64,000 nt of DNA from Actinokineospora baliensis (GTDB lineage Bacteria; Actinomycetota; Actinomycetes; Mycobacteriales; Pseudonocardiaceae). Both the position numbers and the translations under genes were made by a program. Positions 8,925-16,970 of the stretch are shown here, one piece after another. The notes under the pieces were generated by a model that saw only the letters and a list, made by a program, of their open reading frames with translations, was not told the DNA's origin and searched no databases. The DNA is taken from contig NZ_JAFBCK010000001.1 in the NCBI RefSeq assembly GCF_016907695.1, forward strand, positions 2,659,001 through 2,723,000. The letters are read 5' to 3'. How positions within the stretch are numbered: the first letter of the stretch is position 1; every line of letters begins with the position of its first letter.

Positions 8925-9617
8925 CTAGCCCCGCGCCGCCGCGATCCGGTGCCGGATCGGCGCGTAGTGCGCCGCCACCGCCTTGGTGAAACCAGGCAGG
9001 TCTTCCGCGCGCGCCGCGTCGACGATCCCCCGGTGCAGCGCGACGGTGTCGTGCTCGTCGGTCGGCAGCCCGAGGTGCGGCGCGAGGGTGGTGTAGACGT
9101 CCCAGAAGGCGTCGGTGAACTGGCGCACCAGTTCGTTGCCCAGCGGGTGCACCAGCAGTGCGTGGAACGCCCGATCGGCGCCCACGGTGTCCTCGCCCCG
9201 GTCCATCCGGTCCACGAGCTCGTCGAGGCACGCGAGGTGCTCGCCGTCCAACGCGTCCAGGATGCGCTCGGCGTTGCCCCGCTCGAACAGCTCCCGGACC
9301 TCGACCAGCTCCGAGAGCACCGCGAACTCGTCGTCCGGGCTCAGCAGCCCGCGGAAGGTCAGCCCCTCCACCAGGGCGGACAGGCTGAGCTCGCCGACGT
9401 AGGTGCCGTGCCCGTGCCGGACCTCGACGATGTCGAGCGCGTCCAGGGTCTTGATCGCCTCGCGGACGCTGGAGCGGGAGGCGCCCAGCGCCGCGCACAG
9501 CTCGTTCTCCGTGGGCAGCGGGGCACCCGGGCGCAGGCGGTTGTCGAGGATGTAGCGCTTGATGCGCTCGCTGACCTCCTCGCGCAGCAGCGACCGGCCG
9601 ACCCGTTCGTTGGACAC
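8925..9617 (-). CDS. FadR-subfamily GntR transcriptional regulator
   Basis: About 230 aa if translation starts at GTG 9617, which gives VSNERVGRSLLREEV; TTG 9629 is an alternative, and the open frame continues to 9845 in low-complexity sequence that does not look coding. The N-terminal winged helix has the GntR signature LPTENELCAALGASRSSVREAIKTL and HGHGTYVG. The C-terminal all-helical FCD domain carries the metal/ligand positions typical of FadR-type regulators (ADRAFHALLV ... HRGIVDAARAEDLPGF). It diverges from edd with a gap of about 250 bp, so control of the Entner-Doudoroff genes by gluconate or a phosphorylated sugar acid is the likely role. Confidence 0.85.
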   Translation of the reverse strand: MSNERVGRSLLREEVSERIKRYILDNRLRPGAPLPTENELCAALGASRSSVREAIKTLDALDIVEVRHGHGTYVGELSLSALVEGLTFRGLLSPDDEFAVLSELVEVRELFERGNAERILDALDGEHLACLDELVDRMDRGEDTVGADRAFHALLVHPLGNELVRQFTDAFWDVYTTLAPHLGLPTDEHDTVALHRGIVDAARAEDLPGFTKAVAAHYAPIRHRIAAARG

Positions 9618-9868
9618 CAACTCCGGCAACCCCTTCCCTCGACTGCGACACCCTCTCACGATCGGCGGTGCGCCCGCCCCACGGTCGCCGGGCGGTGGCA
9701 GGCCCACCGCCGGTGGCCCCCGGTTGGCCGGGGCGTGACCGGCGGGTGGCCGGTGCTGAATCGATTTTGACACCCGCTCCGGCCGGTCTGTAGCGTCGGA
9801 ACCACGGTGCGCGCCAGTGTCGTCGTTCGCCCTGGGGAAGATCATCGACGATGCCGGAGAGAGTGACC

Positions 9869-11722
9869 ATGAGCGTGCCGTTGAACCCGGTCGTGGCCGA
9901 GGTGACCGCCAGGATCGCCACCCGCAGCGCCGCGACCCGCTCCGCCTACCTCAGCCGCATGGCCGCCGCGGCGACCCCGCGGCCGATGCGCGCCGGTCTC
10001 GGCTGCAGCAACCTCGCGCACGGCTTCGCCGCCTGCGCGGGCCCGGACCGCTTGGCCGTCAAGGGCGCCAGCGTCCCCGGCGTGGCCATCGTGTCCGCCT
10101 ACAACGACATGCTCTCGGCGCACCAGCCGTTCCTCGAGTTCCCCGCCTGGATCAAGGACGCCACCCGCCAGGCGGGCGGGGTCGCCCAGTTCGCGGGCGG
10201 CGTGCCCGCCATGTGCGACGGCATCACCCAGGGCAGGCCGGGCATGGAGCTGTCGCTGTTCAGCCGCGAGGTCATCGCCATGGCGACCGGCGTCGCCCTG
10301 GCCCACGACATGTTCGACGGCGCCCTGCTGCTCGGCGTCTGCGACAAGATCGTCCCCGGCCTGCTGATCGGCGCGCTGGCCTTCGGCCACCTGCCCACGA
10401 TCCTGGTGCCAGCGGGCCCGATGGCCTCCGGTCTGCCCAACGCCGAGAAGGCCAGGGTCCGCCAGGCCTTCGCCGAGGGCAAGGCCTCCCGCGACGACCT
10501 GCTCGCCGCCGAGTCGGCCTCCTACCACTCGCCGGGCACCTGCACCTTCTACGGCACCGCGAACTCCAACCAGCTCGTCGTCGAGGTCATGGGCCTGCAC
10601 CTGCCGGGGGCGAGCTTCATCCCCCCGGGCACCCCACTGCGCCGCGCGGTCACCGAGGCGGCCGCCCGCCGGGTCGTGGAGATCACCGCCCAGGGTGACC
10701 AGTACACCCCGATCGCCCAGGTCGTCGACGAGAAGTCGGTGGTCAACGGCGTGATCGCGCTGCTGGCCACCGGCGGGTCGACCAACCACACGCTGCACCT
10801 GGTCGCCATCGCCGCCGCTGCGGGCATCCAGCTCACCTGGGACGACTTCTCCGACCTGTCGGCCGCGGTGCCGCTGCTGACCAGGGTCTACCCCAACGGC
10901 ACAGCCGACATCAACCACTTCGTCGCCGCAGGCGGCGTCCAGCTGCTCATCTCCGAGCTGCTCGACGCGGGCCTGCTGCACGCCGATGTGTCCACTGTGG
11001 CCGGACCGGGATTGGACCGGTACCGGCAGGAGCCGGTGCTCGACAACGGCGTCCTGCGCTGGCGGGACGGCCTGAGCCAGTCCGGTGACCTGGACGTGCT
11101 CAGGCCGTTCGCCGACCCGTTCGCCCCCGATGGTGGGCTGCGGATGCTCACGGGCAACCTCGGCCGCGCGGTGGTCAAGGTGTCGGCCGTGGCTGCGGAA
11201 CACCGCGTCGTCGAGGCGCCCGCCAGGGTGTTCACCACCCAGGAGGCCGTCGTCGAGGCGTTCCGCGCAGGCGAACTGGACCGCGATGTGGTGATCGTGC
11301 TGCGCCAGCAGGGGCCGCGGGCGAACGGCATGCCGGAGCTGCACGGCCTCACCCCGTCGCTGAGCGCGGTGATGAGTCGGGGGTACCGCGTCGCCCTGGT
11401 CACCGACGGCCGGATGTCAGGCGCCTCCGGCAAGATCCCGGCCGCCATCCACTGCACCCCCGAGGCCGCCGCGGGCGGCCCCATCGCGCTCATCCACGAC
11501 GGCGATCTGGTCCGCCTGGATGCCGAAGCGGGACGGGTCGACGTGCTGGTCGACGCCGATGTCCTGGCCGCGCGCCTCCCGGTTGACGCGCCACCGCTGG
11601 ACTCCGAGTGGACCGGCACCGGCCGTGACCTCTTCGCCGCGCTCCGCAGGTCGGTGGGCCCCGCCGACCACGGTGCGAGCGTTTTCGGCCCGGCCTTCCC
11701 CGACCTGGTGCCCGCTTCGTAG
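9869..11722 (+). CDS. edd: 6-phosphogluconate dehydratase
   Basis: 617 aa. An in-frame ATG lies at 9851, but GGAGAG sits 7-8 bp before the ATG at 9869, and the resulting start ([16 protein letters not shown]) matches the family. Conserved blocks include [46 protein letters not shown] and [15 protein letters not shown]. This is the [4Fe-4S] IlvD/Edd superfamily enzyme that dehydrates 6-phosphogluconate to [17 protein letters not shown] separates Edd from dihydroxyacid dehydratase. With eda 216 bp downstream it forms a complete Entner-Doudoroff branch. Confidence 0.93.
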   Translation: MSVPLNPVVAEVTARIATRSAATRSAYLSRMAAAATPRPMRAGLGCSNLAHGFAACAGPDRLAVKGASVPGVAIVSAYNDMLSAHQPFLEFPAWIKDATRQAGGVAQFAGGVPAMCDGITQGRPGMELSLFSREVIAMATGVALAHDMFDGALLLGVCDKIVPGLLIGALAFGHLPTILVPAGPMASGLPNAEKARVRQAFAEGKASRDDLLAAESASYHSPGTCTFYGTANSNQLVVEVMGLHLPGASFIPPGTPLRRAVTEAAARRVVEITAQGDQYTPIAQVVDEKSVVNGVIALLATGGSTNHTLHLVAIAAAAGIQLTWDDFSDLSAAVPLLTRVYPNGTADINHFVAAGGVQLLISELLDAGLLHADVSTVAGPGLDRYRQEPVLDNGVLRWRDGLSQSGDLDVLRPFADPFAPDGGLRMLTGNLGRAVVKVSAVAAEHRVVEAPARVFTTQEAVVEAFRAGELDRDVVIVLRQQGPRANGMPELHGLTPSLSAVMSRGYRVALVTDGRMSGASGKIPAAIHCTPEAAAGGPIALIHDGDLVRLDAEAGRVDVLVDADVLAARLPVDAPPLDSEWTGTGRDLFAALRRSVGPADHGASVFGPAFPDLVPAS

Positions 11723-11768
11723 GTTGTCTCGTTCCTGGTTGTCCCCTTTCCGGTCCTGCCCGCGGCTG

Positions 11769-11792
11769 CGCCCCACCGCGCGCCGTGGGGCG
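11769..11792. terminator. Hairpin after edd, possible terminator
   Basis: An 8-bp perfect stem (CGCCCCAC with GTGGGGCG) and 8-nt loop sit 47 bp after the edd stop. There is no T-tract, as is usual for actinobacterial terminators. It would separate edd from eda, leaving eda dependent on its own promoter or on readthrough. Confidence 0.4.
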
Positions 11793-11938
11793 GGACCACT
11801 ACCGTTCGTTCCGCCATTTGTCCGCGCACAGCAAAGGTACGACCGATCCAGGCGGGTCAAAGCGGGCACTTGTCGGCTGTGGATGGTCACAGGGGTTGTG
11901 GATAACTTCGGTGGGCCGGAACGGATGTGGAGTTCGAC

Positions 11939-12535
11939 ATGAGCTTGCTTGACCTGTCGCCGGTGGTGCCGGTCGTCGTCCTCGACGACGCGGCGGACGC
12001 CGTGCCGCTCGCGCTGGCACTGGTGCGGGGCGGGGTGCGGATCATCGAGGTCACCCTGCGCACCCCGGCCGCGCTGGAGTCGATCAAGCGGATCGCGGCG
12101 GAGGTGCCGGACGCCGTCGTGGGCGCGGGAACGGTGACCGCCCCGGAACACGCCGTAGCCGCCCAGGCCGCGGGTGCTCAGTTCCTCGTCACCCCCGGCA
12201 CCACCGACCGCGTCCTGTCCGCCGCCGCGGACACCGGCCTGCCCGTCCTCCCCGGCGCCGCGACCGTCTCCGAGGCCATGCGGCTGGCCGAGGCGGGCTA
12301 CACGGAGCTGAAGTTCTTCCCCGCCGAGGCCTCCGGAGGCATCGGGTTCCTCAAGTCGATCGCGGGTCCGCTGCCCGGCCTGCGCTTCTGCCCGACCGGC
12401 GGCATCAGCGCCGCCACCGCCCCCGGCTACCTCGCGCTGCCCAACGTCGGCTGCGTCGGCGGCAGCTGGCTCACCGCCGACCCGACCGACCTGGCGGGCG
12501 TCGAGCGGCTCGCGCTGGCGGCCGCCAGCCTCTAA
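11939..12535 (+). CDS. eda: KDPG / KHG aldolase
   Basis: 198 aa from ATG 11939 (GTG 11927 is in frame but less likely). The Schiff-base lysine is Lys125 in ELKFFPAE, and the catalytic Glu is Glu37 in IIEVTLRT, with Arg41 for phosphate binding. PTGGIS and GCVGGSWL complete the family pattern. The enzyme cleaves 2-keto-3-deoxy-6-phosphogluconate to pyruvate and glyceraldehyde 3-phosphate. It follows edd, with a non-coding gap of 216 bp that contains a hairpin and one DnaA-box-like 9-mer. The stop codon abuts a dre-like operator for the next operon. Confidence 0.93.
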   Translation: MSLLDLSPVVPVVVLDDAADAVPLALALVRGGVRIIEVTLRTPAALESIKRIAAEVPDAVVGAGTVTAPEHAVAAQAAGAQFLVTPGTTDRVLSAAADTGLPVLPGAATVSEAMRLAEAGYTELKFFPAEASGGIGFLKSIAGPLPGLRFCPTGGISAATAPGYLALPNVGCVGGSWLTADPTDLAGVERLALAAASL

Positions 12536-12551
12536 ATTGGTAGAGACCACT
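12536..12551. promoter_or_regulatory. DasR-type (dre-like) GntR operator
   Basis: ATTGGTAGAGACCACT is a near-palindrome that matches the Streptomyces dre consensus ACTGGTCTAGACCACT at 13 of 16 positions. DasR is the GntR/HutC repressor of amino-sugar catabolism. The site lies 80 bp before an operon whose genes fit amino-sugar breakdown. The match is by eye; the regulator itself is not in the window. Confidence 0.55.
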
Positions 12552-12630
12552 TGGTGGGCCGACTGCTACTCTTGCGCACAGCTGCATCATGGATGCTGTT
12601 AGCGCGCAGGTGTGAGCAGGAGGTTGGTCC

Positions 12631-13482
12631 ATGTCGTTCGTCACCGCGGAGATCGCGGGCCAGCCCGCGTGTTGGGAACGGGCGGTCGGCCAGCCGATCG
12701 CGCCGGGGGAGCGGGTCGCGGTCGTCGGCTGCGGCACGTCCTGGTTCATCGCTATGGCCTACGCGGCGTTGCGTCAGGCCACCGGCCAATGGACCGACGC
12801 GTTCCCCGCGTCCGAGGCTCTTGTCGACCGCGGCTATGACCGGGTTGTCGCCATCACGCGTTCCGGCACCACGACCGAGGTGATCGACCTCTTAGCGCGA
12901 GCAGCGGTACCGACCACTGTGATCACAGGCGTGGCTGGGTCACCGGCGACCCAGCACGCTACTGAGACTGTGCTGCTCGCCTACGCAGACGAACGTTCCG
13001 TAGTGCAGACCCAGTTCGCCACTACGGCTCTGGCCTACCTGCGGACCTCTCTAGGCGAAGATCTCACTCAAGCGATCGCCGATGCGCGCACTGTCTTGGA
13101 CCAAGACCTGGGCGACCTCGCTTCCGCTGAGCAGTTCACCTTCCTCGGTCAGGGGTGGACGGTCGGGCTGGCTCACGAGGCCGCTCTTAAGCTGCGCGAA
13201 GCGGCTGGCCTGTGGACCGAGTCTTACCCCGCCATGGAGTACCGGCACGGCCCGATCAGCATCGCTCAACCCGGGCGCGTCACGTGGGTCTTAGGCCAAG
13301 CGCCCCACGGGCTGCGAAAAGATGTGGAAAGCACCGGCGCGCAGTACCTCGACAGCGGCACACTCGACCCCATGGCGCACTTAGTGCTCGCTCAACGCGT
13401 CGCCGTCGCGGCAGCGCTGCGGCGCGGGCTCGACCCGGACCAGCCGCGCAACCTCACCCGTTCCGTCATCCTCGGCGCCTGA
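12631..13482 (+). CDS. SIS-domain sugar isomerase/deaminase (AgaS-like)
   Basis: 283 aa, ATG with AGGAGG 9 bp upstream. Two SIS domains: the first around VAVVGCGTSWFIAMAYA and TRSGTTTEVIDLLA, the second around FLGQGWTVGLAHEAALKLREAAGLWTESYPAMEYRHGPIS (family pattern, cut here: LAHEAALKLREAAGLWTE). This resembles GlmS C-terminal and AgaS proteins, which isomerise and deaminate galactosamine 6-phosphate or remove substrates of that kind. Together with the aldolase and kinase behind it, it would feed an amino-hexose phosphate into the triose pool. It contains three TTA leucine codons (12892, 13291, 13381), very rare in this window and suggestive of bldA-type control. Confidence 0.8.
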   Translation: MSFVTAEIAGQPACWERAVGQPIAPGERVAVVGCGTSWFIAMAYAALRQATGQWTDAFPASEALVDRGYDRVVAITRSGTTTEVIDLLARAAVPTTVITGVAGSPATQHATETVLLAYADERSVVQTQFATTALAYLRTSLGEDLTQAIADARTVLDQDLGDLASAEQFTFLGQGWTVGLAHEAALKLREAAGLWTESYPAMEYRHGPISIAQPGRVTWVLGQAPHGLRKDVESTGAQYLDSGTLDPMAHLVLAQRVAVAAALRRGLDPDQPRNLTRSVILGA

Positions 13483-13483
13483 C

Positions 13484-14338
13484 ATGCCCCTGGTCCCCAC
13501 CGCCGCCATCCTCGACGCAGCCGCCGGGCACGGCGTCGGCGCGTTCAACGTGATCCAGATCGAGCACGCCCAAGCCGCCGTCGCGGGTGCCGAGGCAGCC
13601 GGAGCCGCGGTGGTGCTGCAGATCAGCGAGAACTGCGTCCGCTACCACGGCGACCTCGAACCGATCACCGCCGCGACGCTCGCTGTGGCGCGCAGGGCGG
13701 CCGTTCCGGTGGCCGTCCACCTGGACCACATCGAGACCGCCGAGTTGGTCGACGAGGGCCTCCGCCTGGGCGTCGGCTCGATCATGTTCGACGCGTCCGC
13801 GCTGCCGTACGACTCGAACGTGGAGCGGACCGCGGCCGTGGTCCGCCGCTGCCACGACGCGGGCGTCCTGGTGGAGGCTGAACTGGGGGAGATCGGCGGC
13901 AAGGACGGCGTCCACGCCCCCGGCGCGCGCACGGACCCCGGCGAGGCGGCCGACTTCGTCGCGGCGACCGGGGTCGACGCGCTGGCCGTCGCGGTCGGGA
14001 CCTCGCACGCCATGCTGACCAGGGACGCGCGCCTGGACCTCGACCTGATCGCCGCCATCCGCGCCGCGGTCCCGGTCCCGCTGGTGCTGCACGGGTCCTC
14101 TGGCGTCCCGGACGACTCGCTCGCCGCCGCCGTGCGCGCGGGCATCACCAAGGTCAACATCGCCACCCACCTCAACGCCGTGTTCACCGCGGCGGTGCGG
14201 GCCGGGTTGGTCGACGCGTCCCTCGTGGACACCAGGAAGTACCTCGGACCGGCCCGCGCCGCGGTCGCCGTCGAGGTGGCCAGGCTGCTGGGCGTGCTGC
14301 GCGCGATCCCGGCGTGGAAGATCGGGACACCGGCATGA
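13484..14338 (+). CDS. Class II ketose-bisphosphate aldolase (GatY/KbaY-like)
   Basis: 284 aa, ATG 1 bp after the preceding stop. Zinc-ligand regions are present: VHLDHIE, VEAELGEIGGKDGVHAPGA, LVLHGSSGVPD and KVNIATHLN. Short length and the AFNVIQIEHAQAA start are typical of tagatose-1,6-bisphosphate aldolases rather than long-chain Fba. It would split tagatose (or fructose) 1,6-bisphosphate to dihydroxyacetone phosphate and glyceraldehyde 3-phosphate. The gene overlaps the kinase gene by 4 bp (ATGA), so translation is coupled. Confidence 0.85.
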   Translation: MPLVPTAAILDAAAGHGVGAFNVIQIEHAQAAVAGAEAAGAAVVLQISENCVRYHGDLEPITAATLAVARRAAVPVAVHLDHIETAELVDEGLRLGVGSIMFDASALPYDSNVERTAAVVRRCHDAGVLVEAELGEIGGKDGVHAPGARTDPGEAADFVAATGVDALAVAVGTSHAMLTRDARLDLDLIAAIRAAVPVPLVLHGSSGVPDDSLAAAVRAGITKVNIATHLNAVFTAAVRAGLVDASLVDTRKYLGPARAAVAVEVARLLGVLRAIPAWKIGTPA

Positions 14339-15240
14339 TCCTCACCGTCACCGCCAACCCCGCGCTCGACGTCAGCTACAGCGTCGACCGGCTGCGCCCC
14401 GGCCAGACCCACCGCATCGGCGCGGTCTTCGAACGCGCGGGCGGCAAGGGCTTCAACGTCAGCCGGGTTCTGCACGACCAAGGCATCTCAACTCGCGCTC
14501 TAGGCCCGGTCGGCGGCATCTTGGGCGATTCGCTGCGCGCCGATCTTTTGGACGCGGGTCTCCCGCACGACCTGCTCCCGGTCGCCGCCGCCACGCGCAT
14601 GACCATCGCGGTCCTCGCGGACGAGGCCACGATGTTCAACGAGCCCGGCGGGCCCTTGTCGGCATTCGACTGGTCACGGCTTCAGGACCTCGTCGATTCC
14701 TACCTGCCTCGCACCGAGGTCCTTGTCTGTTCTGGGAGTTTGCCTCTTGACGCTCCCGAGTCCTCTTACGCGGACTTCGTTACCTTGGCCGCCTCGCACG
14801 GGGTTCCTACTGTCGTTGATGTAGGCGGGGCTCCTCTTCGCGCCGCTGCGGAGGCGGGCGTGGCCATAGTCAAGCCGAACGCGGAGGAACTGGCTGCGGC
14901 GGTGGGGGAGGGCGATCCTCTTATTGGAGCGCGGTCGCTTCATTCTCTTGGCGCAAGAGCAGTGGTCGTGTCTCTTGGCGCTGACGGTCTCCTCGCGGTT
15001 ACCTCCGAGGGTGAGTGGCGCGCGACCCTGCCCGATCCCGTCGTGGGCAACCCCACGGGCGCGGGAGACGCCGCTGTGGCCGCCCTGGCCGACGGTCTTC
15101 GCCGCGACCTCCCGTGGCCCGACCGGCTCCGGCTGGCGGTCACCTGGGCGGGCGCGGCGGTGGCGGCCCCGGTGGCGGGCAGCGTTGACCACGACGTGCT
15201 GGCGGAGTTGTTCGACCAGGTGACCGTCGCCGCGCTCTAG
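14335..15240 (+). CDS. PfkB-family hexose-phosphate kinase (1-phosphofructokinase/tagatose-6-P kinase type)
   Basis: 301 aa from ATG 14335, which overlaps the aldolase stop. The N-terminal signature TVTANPALDVSYSVDRLRPG is that of the 1-phosphofructokinase/LacC group, and the C-terminal anion hole NPTGAGDAAVAALADGL carries the catalytic Asp. GGKGFNVSRVL binds the sugar phosphate. It should phosphorylate the ketohexose phosphate made by the SIS enzyme, giving the aldolase's substrate. Kinase, aldolase and SIS protein together form a tagatose-type pathway for an amino sugar; galactosamine versus another sugar cannot be decided here. Confidence 0.85.
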   Translation: MILTVTANPALDVSYSVDRLRPGQTHRIGAVFERAGGKGFNVSRVLHDQGISTRALGPVGGILGDSLRADLLDAGLPHDLLPVAAATRMTIAVLADEATMFNEPGGPLSAFDWSRLQDLVDSYLPRTEVLVCSGSLPLDAPESSYADFVTLAASHGVPTVVDVGGAPLRAAAEAGVAIVKPNAEELAAAVGEGDPLIGARSLHSLGARAVVVSLGADGLLAVTSEGEWRATLPDPVVGNPTGAGDAAVAALADGLRRDLPWPDRLRLAVTWAGAAVAAPVAGSVDHDVLAELFDQVTVAAL

Positions 15241-15332
15241 ATCAACTGGATCAAGCGCCCCCGATTCACAGCCTAGAGACGAGGTACGACAGAACGGACT
15301 GGCTGGCTGGCGCCCGGTGAGAGCCCCTCACC

Positions 15333-15498
15333 CTAGTGGCACGACCCAGAATGTCGACCATGTCTCGACCCGCCCACGACGCGCCTGGCGGCGTTGCCGA
15401 AACGACCGAGTACGCCCAGTACGAGGCCGTTCCGGCGCCTTGCCAGCCACGCCGTGGACGGGCCGATACACGGCCAACATTCTGGGTCGCACCACTAG
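15333..15498 (-). repeat. Long imperfect inverted repeat (hairpin, arms about 80 nt)
   Basis: The two halves of this 166-bp segment are reverse complements at most positions. The outer arm starts CTAGTGG and includes a perfect 13-bp block CGACCCAGAATGT (15342-15354) matched at 15477-15489. The centre holds GTAC repeats and a one-base slip. Nearly all mismatches in the outer 60 bp are C-A on the plus strand, which become G-U wobble pairs in a minus-strand transcript. It lies between the PfkB gene and the DUF202 gene, in a 284-bp gap with no other feature. Confidence 0.75.
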
Positions 15499-15524
15499 CA
15501 TGCGCACGAAAGGCGGTGGCCTCC

Positions 15525-15869
15525 ATGTCCGACGCTCCCGGAGACGAGCCCGACTACCGGTTCACCCTCGCCAACGAGCGCACTTTCCTCGCCTGGGTCC
15601 GTACCGCACTCGCGTTGGTCGCCGGTGGGGTGGCTGTCTGGCAGTACCTCCCCGACATGGGCCTACCGGTGCTGCGATCGGCTATAGGCATCGGCTTGGT
15701 CGTCCTTGGCACGGTCTTGGCGGGTCTTAGTCATCACCGCTGGCGGATCACGCAGCGGGCCATGCGACTGGGGCTGCCGTTGCCCGCGGGGCCGCAGGTG
15801 CCACTTGTGGCGGTCGGGGTCACCGCAGTGGCCGTCGCGGTGCTCGTGTTGGTTGTGGTCGGTCGGTGA
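15525..15869 (+). CDS. DUF202 membrane protein (YidH-like)
   Basis: 114 aa, ATG at 15525. The DUF202 signature RFTLANERTFLAWVRTALALVAGGVAV is clear (core FLAWVRTALALVAGG). It has three predicted membrane segments, the last being VGVTAVAVAVLVLVVV at the C-terminus. DUF202 proteins are small inner-membrane proteins of unknown function that often occur in pairs, as here. The next gene overlaps by 4 bp (GTGA). The promoter would have to lie in or after the long inverted repeat. Confidence 0.85.
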   Translation: MSDAPGDEPDYRFTLANERTFLAWVRTALALVAGGVAVWQYLPDMGLPVLRSAIGIGLVVLGTVLAGLSHHRWRITQRAMRLGLPLPAGPQVPLVAVGVTAVAVAVLVLVVVGR

Positions 15870-16138
15870 CCACTCAGGACCGGGGGCTGCAGTCCGAGCG
15901 GACGCGGTTGGCCTGGGGGCGGACCGCGTTGGCCTGTGCTGCGGTCGGGGCCTTGTTGCTGCACGGAGCCGAGGGAGCGGTGGGGCTGGCCGCGGGAGCG
16001 GTGACCTTGCTGTGCGCGGTGGCGATGGTCCTGTGTGGAGCGCGCCGCTACGGCGGGGTCCAGGATCTGCCCTGGTGGGTGGGGGTACTGGCCGTCACCC
16101 CGGGTTTGGTGGCCGCGGTCGCGCTCGTGCTGAGGTGA
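15866..16138 (+). CDS. Second DUF202 membrane protein
   Basis: 90 aa, GTG overlapping the previous stop. It keeps the short DUF202 pattern LQSERTRLAWGRTALACAAVGALLL, then two more hydrophobic segments. Together with its neighbour it probably forms a small hetero-oligomeric membrane unit; this is inference from coupling and shared family. A strong hairpin terminator starts directly after its stop codon. Confidence 0.82.
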   Translation: MTTQDRGLQSERTRLAWGRTALACAAVGALLLHGAEGAVGLAAGAVTLLCAVAMVLCGARRYGGVQDLPWWVGVLAVTPGLVAAVALVLR

Positions 16139-16170
16139 CCCGGGGCCGGTGCGGCACCACCGGCCCCGGG
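16139..16170 (+). terminator. Strong hairpin terminator after the DUF202 pair
   Basis: A perfect 13-bp stem (CCCGGGGCCGGTG with its complement) around a 6-nt loop begins one base after the stop codon. It is very GC-rich with no T-run, as expected for an actinomycete intrinsic terminator. Confidence 0.75.
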
Positions 16171-16480
16171 TTCGCACTCGCTCGGACCCGCCCCACCGCA
16201 GGAGGGGGGCGGAGGGCCTCGACGCGGATCCGTGAGCCTGGTGCTCGGGGCAGTATCCGCCGCTGCCCGGCGGGCGGTCCAGCCCTACCGGTCGGTAGTC
16301 GAACGGCGCAGCGCGGGCACGCACGGTGTAGTTCACCCGGTGTGGGCTCACTCGATGGTGGCACAGTCCGCTCGCGCGGGGTGCGCCGAAACCAAATGTG
16401 CGTAACGTGACAGCAATCGGGGAAACCCCAGGTCAGCGCGCTGTCACCGACAGGGCCTCCACACGGGACGGGGGAACGGC
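16171..16480. other. 310-bp gap, promoter region of the XRE gene
   Basis: No credible coding frame. The part nearest the XRE gene is less GC-rich (around 16380-16430, with AACCAAATGTGCGTAACGTG), which fits a promoter, but I cannot place -35/-10 boxes with confidence. Confidence 0.4.
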
Positions 16481-16957
16481 ATGGACGGTGTCGCCTACCA
16501 GCGCGCACTCGGTCGCGAGTTGCAGCAGCTGCGCATGCGACGCAGGTGGACGCGCGCCCAGTTGGTGCAACGACTGCCCAACGAACTCTCCGCGCAGGCG
16601 CTGGCCTCCTACGAGACCGGCACCCGGTCCTGCACCGTTGTCCGGTTCGTCCAGTTGTGCACCGCGCTGGAAGCCTCGCCGCACGACCTGCTGGAGCGGG
16701 TGCACGACCAGGTCAGCCACGAGGAGTACCCGGCGTCGCTGAAGGTCGACCTGACCGAGTTGGCCACCGACCCCCGGCCCGAGCTCGCCCCGGCCCGGCG
16801 GTGGGCGGCCACCGAGGTCGCCAGACACGCGGCCAGCACCCGCGACCTCGACATCGGCGCCCTCGAGTCGCTGGCCGCCCTGTGTGGACTGTCCACAGTC
16901 GAGCTCGTCAGGATGCTGCGCTCCGGCGGCAAGGTCGAGCAGGAGCAGGTCCAGTAG
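16481..16957 (+). CDS. XRE-family regulator with BldD-like HTH
   Basis: 158 aa, ATG after a GGGGGAA purine tract. Residues about 5-75 form a helix-turn-helix: LGRELQQLRMRRRWTRAQLV, then LASYETGTRSCTVVRFVQLC and TALEASPHDLL. The last part resembles BldD-type repressors (YE.G.R..TV.R). The C-terminal 80 residues are helical and end with LAALCGLSTVELVRMLRSGG, again a domain size near that of BldD. BldD binds c-di-GMP through arginine-rich motifs, which I do not see clearly here, so it is a relative and not BldD itself. It reads toward the oxidoreductase gene 13 bp on. Confidence 0.7.
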   Translation: MDGVAYQRALGRELQQLRMRRRWTRAQLVQRLPNELSAQALASYETGTRSCTVVRFVQLCTALEASPHDLLERVHDQVSHEEYPASLKVDLTELATDPRPELAPARRWAATEVARHAASTRDLDIGALESLAALCGLSTVELVRMLRSGGKVEQEQVQ

Positions 16958-16970
16958 CAGACTGGGCCCC

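Noticed and set aside
11897..11905. Perfect DnaA box (TTATCCACA on the minus strand) before eda; similar TTGTCCACA 9-mers at 38302-38310, 49695-49703 and 58078-58086
   Set aside because: Single, scattered sites without clustering, AT-rich region or dnaA/dnaN nearby; not an origin.
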